DNA of 64,000 nucleotides from Variovorax sp. IB41 (GCF_016405905.1 NZ_JAEFCB010000010.1:186001-250000); one strand, 5' to 3'. Positions 36,964-46,556 are shown, counted from the first letter of the stretch. Translations and numbers: made by a program. Notes: generated by a model from the letters alone, not told the origin.

Positions 36964-39900
36964 ATGTTCGAACGCATCATCGGCTTCTCCATCGCGCAGC
37001 GCTGGCTCGTGCTGCTTGCCGTGCTCGGCATGGCCGCGCTCGGCGTCTTCAGCTACCAGAAGCTGCCCATCGACGCGGTGCCCGACATCACCAACGTGCA
37101 GGTGCAGATCAACACCGCCGCGCCCGGCTATTCGCCGCTGGAAGCCGAGCAGCGCGTGACCTACCCGATCGAGACGGTGATGGCGGGCCTGCCGGGCCTG
37201 CAGCAGACCCGCTCGCTCTCGCGCTACGGCCTCTCGCAGGTGACGGTGATCTTCCAGGACGGCACCGACATCTACTTCGCGCGGCAACTGGTGAACGAGC
37301 GCATCCAGTCGGCGCGCGAGCGCATGCCCGCCGGCATCTCGCCGGTGATCGGGCCGATCTCCACGGGGCTGGGCGAAATCTACCTCTGGACCGTCGAGGC
37401 GGAGGAGGGCGCGAAGAAGCCCGACGGCAAGCCCTACACGCCCACGGACCTGCGCGAGATCCAGGACTGGATCATCAAGCCGCAGCTGCGCAACGTGAAG
37501 GGCGTGACCGAGATCAACTCCATCGGCGGCTACGCCAAGGAGTTCCATATCGCGCCCGACCCCGCGAAGCTCTTGGCGCACGGCCTCACGATGACCGACC
37601 TGGTCACCGCGCTGGAGCGCAACAACGCCAACGTGGGCGCGGGCTACATCGAGAAGCGCGGCGAGCAGTACCTCATTCGCGCGCCGGGGCAGGTGAAGTC
37701 GGCCGAGGACATCGGCAACGTGATCCTGGGCAACGCGGGCGGCATTCCGCTGCGCGTGCAGGACGTGGCCGAGGTCGGCATCGGCCAGGAGCTGCGCACG
37801 GGCGCGGCCACCGACAACGGCCGCGAGGTGGTGCTGGGCACCGTCTTCATGCTGATCGGCGAGAACAGCCGCACCGTGTCGCAAGCGGTCGACAGGAAGA
37901 TGCAGGAGGTCAACCGCACGCTGCCCGCGGGCGTGAAGGCGGTGACGGTGTACGACCGCACGGTGCTGGTGGACAAGGCCATCGCCACGGTGAAGAAGAA
38001 CCTCTTCGAGGGCGCGGTGCTGGTGATCGCGATCCTCTTTCTTTTTCTCGGCAACATCCGCGCGGCGCTGATCACCGCGCTGGTGATTCCGCTGTCGATG
38101 CTCTTCACCTTCACCGGCATGGTGAACCAGAAGGTCAGCGCCAACCTCATGAGCCTGGGCGCGCTGGACTTCGGGATCATCATCGACGGGGCGGTGGTGA
38201 TCGTGGAGAACTGCGTGCGGCGCCTGGCGCATGCGCAGGCCAAACACGGCCGGCCGCTCACGCGCAGCGAGCGCTTCCACGAGGTGTTTGCGGCCTCGCA
38301 GGAGGCGCGGCGCCCGCTGCTTTTCGGGCAACTGATCATCATGATCGTGTACCTGCCGATCTTCGCGCTCACCGGCGTGGAAGGGAAACTCTTCCACCCG
38401 ATGGCCTTCACCGTGGTGATCGCGCTCCTGGGCGCGATGATCCTGTCGATCACCTTCATTCCCGCGGCCGTGGCGCTGTTCATCGGCAACAAGGTGAGCG
38501 AGAAGGAGAACCGGCTGATGGCGTGGGCCAAGCGCGGCTATGCGCCGCTGCTGGCGCGCGTGATGACGATCAAGCCGTTGGTCATCACCGCGGCCGTGGT
38601 GGCGGTGCTGCTCTCGGGCCTGCTGGCCACGCGGCTGGGCACGGAGTTCGTGCCCAGCTTGAGCGAGGGCGACTTCGCGGTCCAGGCGTTGCGCATACCG
38701 GGCACCAGCCTCACGCAGTCGGTGGAGATGCAGATGCAGCTCGAGCGCACGCTGAAGGCGAAATTCCCGGAGATCGAGCGCGTGTTCGCGCGCACCGGCA
38801 CGGCCGAGATCGCATCGGACCCGATGCCGCCGAACATCTCGGACGGCTACATCATGTTGAAGCCCGAGAGCGAGTGGCCTGCGCCCCGCCGCACGCGCGC
38901 CGAGCTGCTGACGGCGGTGCAGGAAGAGGTCGAGAAGCTGCCGGGCAACAACTACGAGTTCTCGCAGCCTATCCAGCTGCGCTTCAACGAGCTGATCTCG
39001 GGCGTTCGCAGCGACGTGGCGGTGAAGATCTTCGGCGACGACATGGCCGTGCTCGACAAGACCGCGGCCGAGGTCTTGAAGGTGCTCGCGGGCATCGCCG
39101 GCGCGGCCGAGGTGAAGGTCGAGCAGACCACGGGCCTGCCGATGCTCACGGTGAACATCGACCGCCAGAAGACCGCGCGCTACGGCCTGAACGTGGGCGA
39201 CGTGCAGGACGCGATTTCCATCGCGGTCGGCGGCCGCGAGGCGGGCACGCTGTTCGACGGCGACCGGCGCTTCGGCATCCTCGTGCGCCTGCCCGAGAAC
39301 CTGCGCACCGACCTGGAGGCGATCAAGCGGCTGCCGATCGCGCTGCCGAAGGGTGTGGGTGTGGGAGTGGGCACAGGCGCTGAGGCCGCGCGCACCAGCT
39401 TCATCCCGCTCGGCGAAGTCGCCACGCTGGAGCTCGCGCTGGGCCCCAACCAGGTGAGCCGCGAGGACGGCAAGCGCCGCATCGTCGTCAGCGCCAACGT
39501 GCGCGGGCGCGACCTGGGTTCCTTCGTGGCCGAGGCCGAAGAGGCGATGCGGGCCGTGCGCATTCCCGCCGGCTACTGGACCGACTGGGGCGGCCAGTAC
39601 GAGAACCTCGAATCGGCCACGCAGCGCCTGCAGGTGGTGGTGCCGGTGTCGCTGCTGCTGGTGTTCACGCTGCTCTTCGCGATGTTCGGCAACCTGAAGG
39701 ACGGGTTGCTGGTGTTCACCGGCATTCCGTTCGCGCTGACCGGCGGCATCGTCGCGCTGTGGCTGCGCGGCATTCCGCTGTCGATTTCGGCGGCGGTGGG
39801 TTTCATCGCGCTCTCGGGCGTGGCGGTGCTCAACGGGCTGGTGATGATCTCGTTCATCCGCAACCTGCGCGAAGGCGGGATGCCGCTGGACGAGGCGATC

Positions 39901-40173
39901 CGCGAAGGCGCGCTCACCCGGCTGCGGCCGGTGTTGATGACGGCGCTGGTCGCGTCGCTGGGCTTCGTGCCGATGGCGATCGCCACCGGCACCGGCGCCG
40001 AGGTGCAGCGGCCGCTCGCGACGGTGGTGATCGGCGGCATCCTCTCTTCGACCGCGCTGACGCTGCTGGTGCTGCCGCTGCTCTACCGCATCGCCCACCG
40101 GCGCGATGAGGACGAAGCGGTAGAGGAGGCCCGCAGGCGCGAGGCCCGCCCCGTGTCGATGGGGCTGCCCTAG
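36964..40173 (+). CDS. czcA: Heavy-metal RND pump CzcA
   Basis: This 1069-residue inner-membrane proton-driven cation exporter has the HME-RND organisation of 12 membrane helices and two large periplasmic loops. The proton-relay motif LDFGIIIDGAVVIVEN places D402, D408 and E415 exactly as in the Zn/Co/Cd-exporting class (HME1). It starts 10 bases after czcB. It drives metal from the periplasm through CzcB/CzcC. A hairpin with a T-run follows at 40249-40275. A long open frame on the opposite strand here is a composition artefact. Confidence 0.95.
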   Translation: MFERIIGFSIAQRWLVLLAVLGMAALGVFSYQKLPIDAVPDITNVQVQINTAAPGYSPLEAEQRVTYPIETVMAGLPGLQQTRSLSRYGLSQVTVIFQDGTDIYFARQLVNERIQSARERMPAGISPVIGPISTGLGEIYLWTVEAEEGAKKPDGKPYTPTDLREIQDWIIKPQLRNVKGVTEINSIGGYAKEFHIAPDPAKLLAHGLTMTDLVTALERNNANVGAGYIEKRGEQYLIRAPGQVKSAEDIGNVILGNAGGIPLRVQDVAEVGIGQELRTGAATDNGREVVLGTVFMLIGENSRTVSQAVDRKMQEVNRTLPAGVKAVTVYDRTVLVDKAIATVKKNLFEGAVLVIAILFLFLGNIRAALITALVIPLSMLFTFTGMVNQKVSANLMSLGALDFGIIIDGAVVIVENCVRRLAHAQAKHGRPLTRSERFHEVFAASQEARRPLLFGQLIIMIVYLPIFALTGVEGKLFHPMAFTVVIALLGAMILSITFIPAAVALFIGNKVSEKENRLMAWAKRGYAPLLARVMTIKPLVITAAVVAVLLSGLLATRLGTEFVPSLSEGDFAVQALRIPGTSLTQSVEMQMQLERTLKAKFPEIERVFARTGTAEIASDPMPPNISDGYIMLKPESEWPAPRRTRAELLTAVQEEVEKLPGNNYEFSQPIQLRFNELISGVRSDVAVKIFGDDMAVLDKTAAEVLKVLAGIAGAAEVKVEQTTGLPMLTVNIDRQKTARYGLNVGDVQDAISIAVGGREAGTLFDGDRRFGILVRLPENLRTDLEAIKRLPIALPKGVGVGVGTGAEAARTSFIPLGEVATLELALGPNQVSREDGKRRIVVSANVRGRDLGSFVAEAEEAMRAVRIPAGYWTDWGGQYENLESATQRLQVVVPVSLLLVFTLLFAMFGNLKDGLLVFTGIPFALTGGIVALWLRGIPLSISAAVGFIALSGVAVLNGLVMISFIRNLREGGMPLDEAIREGALTRLRPVLMTALVASLGFVPMAIATGTGAEVQRPLATVVIGGILSSTALTLLVLPLLYRIAHRRDEDEAVEEARRREARPVSMGLP

Positions 40174-40248
40174 GCGCGCAGCGGGTCGATTTCCTGGTTT
40201 TTCGCCCGGCCTGTCACAAACCCGTGACGCCGGACGTCTAAGGAACAG

Positions 40249-40275
40249 GCGCCTCCGGACGGAGGTGCTTCTTTC
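40249..40275 (+). terminator. Rho-independent terminator after czcA
   Basis: An 8-bp stem (GCGCCTCC pairing with GGAGGTGC, one G-T wobble) has a GGAC loop and is followed by TTCTTTC. It lies 75 bases after the czcA stop and 22 bases before the next ATG. It should end the czc transcript and insulate the SDR gene. Confidence 0.7.
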
Positions 40276-40296
40276 GCCATTCACCAGGAATCGATC

Positions 40297-41049
40297 ATGA
40301 AAATCGTCATCATCGGAGGCTCCGGCCTCATCGGCTCGAAGCTTGCCGTGCTGCTGCGCCAGGCGGGCCACGAGGTCGTTGCGGCCTCGCCATCCACCGG
40401 CGTCAACACGCTCACCGGAGAGGGCCTGAGGGAAGCGCTCGCGGGTGCACGCACCGTCGTCGACGTGGCGAATTCGCCCTCGTTCGAGGACGAGGCGGCG
40501 CTGCATTTCTTCGACACGGCGGGGCGCAACCTGCTGGCCGCCGAGGCAGAGGCCGGCGTCGCGCACCACATCGCGCTGTCGGTGGTCGGCACCGATCGCC
40601 TGCTGGCCAGCGGCTATTTCCGCGCCAAGCAGCGCCAGGAAGAGCTGATCGAGGCCTCGCCCGTGCCCTGGACCATCGTGCAGGCCACGCAGTTCTTCGA
40701 GTTCGTGGCCGGCATCGCCGACGGGAGCGTGCGGGGCGGCGAGGTGCGGCTGTCGAACGCGCTGATCCAGCCCATGGCGGCGGACGACGTCGCCGCGGCG
40801 CTGGCCGTGGTGGTGGCCGAGCCGCCCGCGCGCGGCCGCATCGAGATCGCGGGGCCCGAGGCGCTGCCGCTCGACGCGCTGGTGCGCCGCCTGTTCGCGG
40901 CGACCGGCGACAAGCGCCCGGTTGTCACCGATGCCGGGGCCAGCTACTTCGGCGTGGAGCTGGACGACCGCTCGCTGACACCGGGCCGCGACCCTCGCCT
41001 GGGCACGACGCTTTTCGCAGACTGGCTGGCACAGCGCGCACGCGCCTGA
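40297..41049 (+). CDS. NAD(P)-binding SDR/NmrA-like protein
   Basis: This 250-residue atypical short-chain dehydrogenase has the Rossmann start MKIVIIGGSGLIGSKL (G7-x-x-G10-x-x-G13). No Y-x3-K catalytic pair is evident; instead SGYFRAKQRQEE and VPWTIVQATQFFEF match NmrA-type/quinone-reductase-like sensors (QOR2). It may be a redox or quinone-related protein. It is set after the czc terminator and followed by a cupin gene 65 bases later. Confidence 0.85.
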   Translation: MKIVIIGGSGLIGSKLAVLLRQAGHEVVAASPSTGVNTLTGEGLREALAGARTVVDVANSPSFEDEAALHFFDTAGRNLLAAEAEAGVAHHIALSVVGTDRLLASGYFRAKQRQEELIEASPVPWTIVQATQFFEFVAGIADGSVRGGEVRLSNALIQPMAADDVAAALAVVVAEPPARGRIEIAGPEALPLDALVRRLFAATGDKRPVVTDAGASYFGVELDDRSLTPGRDPRLGTTLFADWLAQRARA

Positions 41050-41114
41050 TTCACCCGCTGCCGGTTCACCAACCCATTCATCCAATGCCCGCGACCCGGG
41101 CCGAAAGACAACCC

Positions 41115-41522
41115 ATGACCCGTTTCCAGAAGACCTGCAATTCCCTCGCCCTCGCGCTCGGCGTGTTCGCCGCGATGCCCGCCCTGGCCGCACCCGAAGC
41201 CGCCGCGACCGTCCTCATGACGAAGGACCTGGCGGACATGCCCGGCAAGGAGGCGATCTCGTTCATCGTGGACTTTCCGCCGGGCTCGGTAGACCCCGTC
41301 CACCGCCACGACGCCCACGCCTTCATCTACGTGCTCCAGGGGTCGATCGTCATGGGCGTGAAGGGCGGCAAGGAGGTCACGCTGACGCCGGGCCAGACCT
41401 TCTACGAAGGCCCGGGCGACATCCACACGGTCGGGCGCAATGCCAGCAAGACCAAGCCCGCGAAGTTCCTGGTGACGATGGTCAAGGACAAGGGCGCGCC
41501 GCTGCTGACGCTGGTCAAGTAG
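41115..41522 (+). CDS. Exported cupin-domain protein
   Basis: This 135-residue small protein has a signal peptide of about 26 residues (LALGVFAAMPALA). The single cupin barrel has metal-ligand motif VDPVHRHDAHAFIYVLQG (H-x-H-x3-H-type with later E) and GQTFYEGPGDIHTV. It is likely a periplasmic metal-binding sensor or enzyme. Start at 41115 was chosen for the signal peptide; a start ten codons earlier is possible. Function beyond the fold is unknown. Confidence 0.85.
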   Translation: MTRFQKTCNSLALALGVFAAMPALAAPEAAATVLMTKDLADMPGKEAISFIVDFPPGSVDPVHRHDAHAFIYVLQGSIVMGVKGGKEVTLTPGQTFYEGPGDIHTVGRNASKTKPAKFLVTMVKDKGAPLLTLVK

Positions 41523-41555
41523 CCAACGGAAAAGCGGAAAAAGCGGAAAAAGCGC

Positions 41556-42149
41556 TCAGCGCGCGGGCCGGATCGCCGACTTGGGCCGGAAGGCCTTGCA
41601 GACCGCGTCGTCGGTTTCCAGGTACGGCCCGCCGACGAGGTCGATGCAGTAGGGCACCGCCGCGAAGATGCCCGGCACCACCTGCGCGCCGTCGGCATCC
41701 TTCAGCCCTTCGAGCGTTTCCGCGATCGACTTGGGCTGGCCCGGCAGGTTGATGATCAGGCTCTTGCCGCGGATCACCGCCACCTGCCGCGAGAGGATCG
41801 CGGTCGGCACGAAGCGCAGGCTGATCTGGCGCATCTGCTCGCCGAAGCCGGGCATTTCCTTGTGGGCCACGGCCAGGGTGGCCTCGGGCGTCACGTCGCG
41901 CAGCGCGGGGCCGGTGCCGCCGGTGGTCAGCACCAGCGAACAGCCGGCGTCGACCAGCTCGATCAGCGTGGCGCTGATCAGTGCCGTTTCGTCGGGAATC
42001 AGGCGGGGTTCGAATTCGAGGGGATTCTTCAGCGCCCGGCCGAGCCACTCTTTCAGTGCGGGCAGCCCCTTGTCCTCGTAGGTGCCGCTGGAGGCGCGGT
42101 CGCTGACGGAGACGATGCCGATGCGCACCGGGTCGAACGACGCACTCAT
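41556..42149 (-). CDS. mogA: Molybdopterin adenylyltransferase MogA
   Basis: This 197-residue enzyme adenylates molybdopterin before molybdenum insertion. The MogA/MoaB fold is marked by VSVSDRASSGTYEDKGLP near the start, the GTG motif LVLTTGGTGPALRDVTPEA in the middle and INLPGQPKSIAETLEG towards the C-terminus. Its ATG overlaps the stop of yjgA (ATGA), so both are translated together. No other moco genes are present in the window. Confidence 0.93.
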   Translation of the reverse strand: MSASFDPVRIGIVSVSDRASSGTYEDKGLPALKEWLGRALKNPLEFEPRLIPDETALISATLIELVDAGCSLVLTTGGTGPALRDVTPEATLAVAHKEMPGFGEQMRQISLRFVPTAILSRQVAVIRGKSLIINLPGQPKSIAETLEGLKDADGAQVVPGIFAAVPYCIDLVGGPYLETDDAVCKAFRPKSAIRPAR

Positions 42150-42802
42150 GCGTCCTCTTCCCGGTCCTGCGCGGCGGCGGCCGCGGCGTGGTCGTCGCCG
42201 CCGTGCACGGCCAGTTGCTCCCGCACCAGCTGGAAGATCTCGCGGTAGGCCTTGCCCTGGCGGGGCGCCTCGCCGGCCGGGCCGGTCTTCATGTCCTTGC
42301 GGGCCTGGCGCACCAGGGCGCGCAGCTGCTGGGAGTCGGTGGCGGGGTGGGTCTCGATCCAGCCGCCCAGGGCGTCGTCGTCGGCGATCAGCCGGTCGCG
42401 CCAGCGCTCGGCCTCGTGCAGGGCGGCGGTTTCGGCGGCCGGCGTGCTGTTCTGCTCGGTCAGCGCGAGCTTCACGGCCTCCAGCACTTCGGGTTCGAGC
42501 TTGCGCATCAGCTTGCCGATGAACTGCATCTGGCGGCGCTTGCCCTCGAAGTTGGTGATGCGCTTGGCCTCTGCGACGGCGTCGACCAGTTTTTCGTCCA
42601 GTTGGAGGGCATCGAACAGGGCGGCGCGCAGCGTGAGCAGCTCGGTGCCGAGCTTTTGCAGTTCGTCGCTTTCGCGCTTGAGATCGGTGCGGCTGGCTTC
42701 GTCGGTGCCCTTGAGCTCACGCTTGAGCTCCAGGTCCAGTTCGCTGCCTTCGGCAACGAACTGGCCACGGACGAAATAGCCTTTTTTGGGTTTGCGGGAC
42801 AT
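42146..42802 (-). CDS. yjgA: Ribosome-associated protein YjgA (DarP family)
   Basis: This 218-residue helical protein of the YjgA/DarP family assists large-subunit maturation. The conserved segments TEQ-like SELDLELKRELKG and KRRQMQFIGKLMRKLEPE are typical. I place the start at the ATG at 42802, since the upstream 34 codons are low-complexity and lie within the divergent promoter region. The acidic, Ala-rich tail (DDHAAAAAAQDREEDA) is unusual. Divergent from pmbA as in many betaproteobacteria, and overlapping mogA. Confidence 0.92.
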   Translation of the reverse strand: MSRKPKKGYFVRGQFVAEGSELDLELKRELKGTDEASRTDLKRESDELQKLGTELLTLRAALFDALQLDEKLVDAVAEAKRITNFEGKRRQMQFIGKLMRKLEPEVLEAVKLALTEQNSTPAAETAALHEAERWRDRLIADDDALGGWIETHPATDSQQLRALVRQARKDMKTGPAGEAPRQGKAYREIFQLVREQLAVHGGDDHAAAAAAQDREEDA

Positions 42803-42920
42803 GTGGGTGGATTCTGGGCCGCGCCGTGCGGCGTTGCAATGTGCGCAACAGACAACGCGAGACAGCGGGAAGCTGGGGGGAAAACCGGGAAATGGGGGGC
42901 GCAAGTATCATAGCCACCAC

Positions 42921-44291
42921 ATGACGACATCCTCCTCGCGCGCCGATTCCGGCTTCGCCTACAGCCGCTCCTTCTTCGAAAACCTGGTCGACACGGCCCT
43001 GGCCCACGCCAAAAAGCTCGGTGCGACCGATGCCGGCGCCGAGGCCTCCGAGGGCTGCGGGCTCAGCGTCTCGGTCCGCAAGGGCGAACTCGAGAACGTC
43101 GAGCGCAACCGCGACAAGTCCCTCGGCATCACGGTCTACGTGGGCCACCGCCGCGGCAACGCGAGCACGTCCGACTTCTCCGAGGGCGCCATCAAGCAGA
43201 CCGTGCAGGCCGCCTACGACATCGCCCGCTTCACCGCCGAAGACCCGGTGAGCGGCCTTCCCGACGAGGAAGACATCGCCAAGGAACACCCCGAGCTGGA
43301 CCTGTTCCACCCCTGGGATGTGACCAGCGAACAGGCCGCCAAATTGGCCCTGGAGTGCGAAGCGGCGGCCCTTTCGACCGACAAGCGCATCACCAACAGC
43401 GAAGGTGCGGGCGTCTCGGCCCAGCAGAGCCACTTCTTCAGCGCCCACACGCACGGCTTTCGCGGCGGCTACGCCAGTTCGCGGCATTCGATTTCGGTGG
43501 CACCCATCGCCGGCAAGGGCGACAACATGCAGCGCGACGCCTGGTACAGCTCCATGCGCTCGGCCGACGAACTCGCGAGCCCCGAGGCCGTGGGCCGCTA
43601 CGCCGCCGAACGGGCCTTGAGCCGCCTGAAGTCGCGCAAGATCAAGACCACCGAATGCCCGGTGCTGTTCGAGTCGCCGCTGGCCGTGGGCCTGCTGGGC
43701 GGGCTGGTGCAGGCCGTGAGCGGCGGGGCGCTGTACCGCAAGAGCACGTTCCTGCTCGATTCGCTCGGCAAGCCCGTGGTGGCCAAGCACATCGACGTGG
43801 CCGAAGACCCGCACGTGATGCGCGGCAAGGGCAGCTCGCCCTTCGACGACGAAGGCGTGACCACGCGCGCGCGCAAGGTGGTCGATGCGGGGCGGCTCGA
43901 GGGCTATTTCCTCTCGACCTACTCGGCCCGCAAGCTGGGCATGAAGACCACCGGCAACGCCGGCGGCTCGCACAACTTGACGCTGAGCTCGCGCCTGACC
44001 AGGCACGGCGACGACCTGGACGCCATGCTCGCCAAGCTGGGCACCGGCCTCTTCGTGATCGAGCTGATGGGGCAGGGCGTGAACTACGTGACCGGCGACT
44101 ACTCGCGCGGCGCGAGCGGCTTCTGGGTCGAGAAGGGCCGCATCGCCTTCCCCGTAGAGGAGATCACCATCGCCGGCAACCTCAAGGACATGCTGATGGG
44201 CATTGAAGCCATCGGCGCCGATGCCTACACTTTCGGTGCAAAGACCACGGGGTCGATTCTGGTCAACCGCATGAAGGTGGCCGGCGCCTGA
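42921..44291 (+). CDS. pmbA: Metalloprotease PmbA (TldE)
   Basis: This 456-residue soluble partner of TldD processes microcin-type peptides and antitoxins. The conserved sections are GLSVSVRKGELENVERNRDKSLGI near the start and TTGNAGGSHNL with GLFVIELMGQGVNYVTGDYSRGASGFWVE near the end. As in other TldE proteins it lacks the HEXXH site of TldD. The start at 42921 is set by the family N-terminus; the frame opens 45 codons earlier across the yjgA promoter. Divergent from yjgA. Confidence 0.93.
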   Translation: MTTSSSRADSGFAYSRSFFENLVDTALAHAKKLGATDAGAEASEGCGLSVSVRKGELENVERNRDKSLGITVYVGHRRGNASTSDFSEGAIKQTVQAAYDIARFTAEDPVSGLPDEEDIAKEHPELDLFHPWDVTSEQAAKLALECEAAALSTDKRITNSEGAGVSAQQSHFFSAHTHGFRGGYASSRHSISVAPIAGKGDNMQRDAWYSSMRSADELASPEAVGRYAAERALSRLKSRKIKTTECPVLFESPLAVGLLGGLVQAVSGGALYRKSTFLLDSLGKPVVAKHIDVAEDPHVMRGKGSSPFDDEGVTTRARKVVDAGRLEGYFLSTYSARKLGMKTTGNAGGSHNLTLSSRLTRHGDDLDAMLAKLGTGLFVIELMGQGVNYVTGDYSRGASGFWVEKGRIAFPVEEITIAGNLKDMLMGIEAIGADAYTFGAKTTGSILVNRMKVAGA

Positions 44292-44307
44292 CAGGCGGCC
44301 GCCTGTC
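44290..44307. repeat. 18-bp perfect palindrome at the pmbA stop
   Basis: GACAGGCGG followed directly by CCGCCTGTC, beginning inside the pmbA stop codon. There is no spacer and no T-run, so it is not a standard terminator, but it could form a cruciform or a protein site. Confidence 0.6.
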
Positions 44308-44369
44308 GGTACCGCCGTCTGCGGCGCGCATGCTCGGAAGCATCCTGCGGTTCAATCCAGGGAGACGCC

Positions 44370-45314
44370 ATGAGCAGACCACACACCGCCCGCAAGCCCG
44401 AACTCGAGCATGAACTGCTGCGCGACCCGCGCCTGGGCTTCGAGCCGGCGGGCGGCGGTTCGGTGCGCTGCCTGCAGCACGGCGCGCCCTGGCCGTTCGA
44501 CTGCTGGCACTACCACGACGAGTACGAGCTGCAGTGCATCAACCGCAGCAGCGGCGATGCCTACGTCGGCAACCACATCGGCCGCTTCGAGCCGGGCTAC
44601 GTGGCGCTGGTGGGCGCGCGGCTGCCGCACACCTGGATCTCCGACGACGTGCCGCCCGAGGGCATCGTCGGGCGCAGCATGGTCATCCACTTTCGCGACG
44701 AGCCGCTGCGCAAGGCCACGGGCCTGTTTCGCGAGCTGGAGGCGGTGCTGCCGATGCTCGACCGGGCGAAGCTCGGTGTGGAGTTCTTCGGCATCGGCGA
44801 CCGGGTGCGCGAGCGTTTCCTGCGCGTGCAGGCGCAGGAGGGCATGGCCCGCCTGGCGGAATTCATCGCACTGCTGCACGAGCTGGCGAACTGGGAAGAC
44901 TGGCGCCAGATCTCCAGCGCCACCGGAACGCTGGACGACGACCCGAGCGCCAACACCCGCATGCGCCGCGTGCTCGACTACCTCGACGCACACTTGACCG
45001 AGGAGCTCTCGCTGCCGGCCGTGTGCGCCGTGGCCAACATGGCCGAGAGCAGCTTCTCGCGCTACTTCCACAAGCACATGGGCAGCACGTTCACCGATTT
45101 CGTGACGCGGCTGCGCATCACCAAGGCCTGCGAGATGCTGCAGACCTCCGACCGGCTGGTGAGCGACATCTGCTACGAGGTGGGGTTTGCGAACCTCGCG
45201 AATTTCAACCGGCGCTTCCTGCAGTTGAAGGGCATGACGCCCTCGGCCTACCGCCAGCAGGCGCAGGACCGCTTCGGCCTGCGCTCGGGGCAGGCCACGC
45301 CGGCCGCGGCCTGA
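44370..45314 (+). CDS. AraC-family regulator with cupin sensor
   Basis: This 314-residue regulator has an N-terminal cupin-like domain (WPFDCWHYHDEYELQCI...LVGARLPHTWIS) that binds a small effector and a C-terminal AraC double HTH (LPAVCAVANMAESSFSRYFHKHMG and SDICYEVGFANLANFNRRFLQ). GGAGA is placed well before the ATG. The MFS gene converges six bases downstream; the sugar importer is 4 kb away, so no target is obvious. An ATGCT-CGGA-AGCAT repeat lies upstream near 44330. Confidence 0.9.
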   Translation: MSRPHTARKPELEHELLRDPRLGFEPAGGGSVRCLQHGAPWPFDCWHYHDEYELQCINRSSGDAYVGNHIGRFEPGYVALVGARLPHTWISDDVPPEGIVGRSMVIHFRDEPLRKATGLFRELEAVLPMLDRAKLGVEFFGIGDRVRERFLRVQAQEGMARLAEFIALLHELANWEDWRQISSATGTLDDDPSANTRMRRVLDYLDAHLTEELSLPAVCAVANMAESSFSRYFHKHMGSTFTDFVTRLRITKACEMLQTSDRLVSDICYEVGFANLANFNRRFLQLKGMTPSAYRQQAQDRFGLRSGQATPAAA

Positions 45315-45320
45315 GCTTTT

Positions 45321-46556
45321 TCAGCCGCCGCTGTCCCGCGGCGTCAGGTGCCGGGTCGCGGCCCAGAACGCCAGCGCGGTGCCGCTGGTGAGGGCCCCCG
45401 CGAGGCAGACGCTGTTCCAGCCGCCGTGCGCGTACAGCATCGTCGAGACGATCGATCCCGTCGCGGAGCCGATCGAATAGAAGACCATGTAGCCGGCGAC
45501 CAGCCGGCTCTGCGCCTCGGGGCGCACGCGGTAGATCAGGCTCTGGTTGGCCACGTGCACCGACTGCAGGCCGAAGTCGATCGCGACCACGCCGGCCGCC
45601 ATCGCCCAGAGCGACCACGGCAGCAGCGCGATGAGCCCCCACGACAGCAGCATGACCACCAGGCCGATGCAGGTGGTGCGCTGCGCCCGGCCGCGGTCTG
45701 CCTGCCGGCCCGCACGCGCGGCACCCAGCGCACCCGCCGCCCCGGCCAGTCCGAAGAGGCCCACCTGCGTGTGCGACAGCGCAAACGGCGCCGCAGTCAG
45801 CGGCAGCACCATCGGCGTGAGCAGCATCGTGATCGCCATGAAGATCAGCATGGCGAGCACCGCGCGAATGCGCAGCACCGGCTCCTCGGCAAAGAGCGTG
45901 AACACCGAGCGGATCAGTTGCACGTACGGGATGCGCACCGAAGGCGGCGCGTGCCGGGGAAGCGCCTTCCACAGCAGGCCGGCGACGACCAGCGTGGCCG
46001 CGGCCGACACCAGGTACACCGAGCGCCAACCGAAAAGATCAGACAGCGTGCCCGACACCGCGCGCGCCAGCAGGATGCCCACGATGATCCCGCTCGTCAC
46101 GACGCCGACCACACGGCCGCGCTCGCCCGGCGGCGCCGTGAGCGCGGCGTAGGCGACCAGCACCTGCGTCACGACGGCCAGCACGCCGACGGCCGCCATC
46201 GCCGGCAACAGGACCGCCGCACTGGGCGCAAGTGCCACGCACAGGAGCGCGACAACCGACAGCAGCGACTGCCCCACGATCAACCGCCGCCGGTCGATCA
46301 GGTCGCCCAGCGGCACCACCAAGAGGAGCCCGAGGCCATAGCCCACCTGCGTGATCGTGATGACGATGCCGACCGCGGCGGGGCGGATGCCGAAGGTGGC
46401 GGCGAGCGTGTCGAGCAGCGGCTGCGCGTAGTAGACGTTGGCCACCGCGAGCCCGCAGGCGATGGCGAACAGCAGCGCCATCGCCGAGGAGATGGCGGGC
46501 GCGGTGGCGTGTGCGTTCGAGGGGCGGGCCGCGGCCGGGTCGAGGTTCAGTTGCAT
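45321..46556 (-). CDS. MFS transporter
   Basis: The inner-membrane transporter is about 411 residues with 12 hydrophobic helices and the motif GLAVANVYYAQPLLDTLA in helix 1, characteristic of a DHA-type efflux subfamily in proteobacteria. The inter-helix loop GDLIDRRRLIVG is the conserved MFS signature (G-x3-D-R-x-R). I used the ATG at 46556; a start at 46595 adds 13 residues. Promoter elements precede it. Substrate unknown; relatives export drugs or sugars. Confidence 0.9.
   Translation of the reverse strand: MQLNLDPAAARPSNAHATAPAISSAMALLFAIACGLAVANVYYAQPLLDTLAATFGIRPAAVGIVITITQVGYGLGLLLVVPLGDLIDRRRLIVGQSLLSVVALLCVALAPSAAVLLPAMAAVGVLAVVTQVLVAYAALTAPPGERGRVVGVVTSGIIVGILLARAVSGTLSDLFGWRSVYLVSAAATLVVAGLLWKALPRHAPPSVRIPYVQLIRSVFTLFAEEPVLRIRAVLAMLIFMAITMLLTPMVLPLTAAPFALSHTQVGLFGLAGAAGALGAARAGRQADRGRAQRTTCIGLVVMLLSWGLIALLPWSLWAMAAGVVAIDFGLQSVHVANQSLIYRVRPEAQSRLVAGYMVFYSIGSATGSIVSTMLYAHGGWNSVCLAGALTSGTALAFWAATRHLTPRDSGG

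Noticed and set aside
34329-37031. 900-codon minus-strand frame over czcC and czcB
   Set aside because: Shadow of czcC/czcB; low-complexity sequence and no start signal.
36787-41193. 1468-codon open frame on the minus strand across czcA and the SDR gene
   Set aside because: It is antisense to well-supported genes, has no domain and is rich in Arg/His/Ala/Gly, as expected from GC-rich third positions of the true genes.
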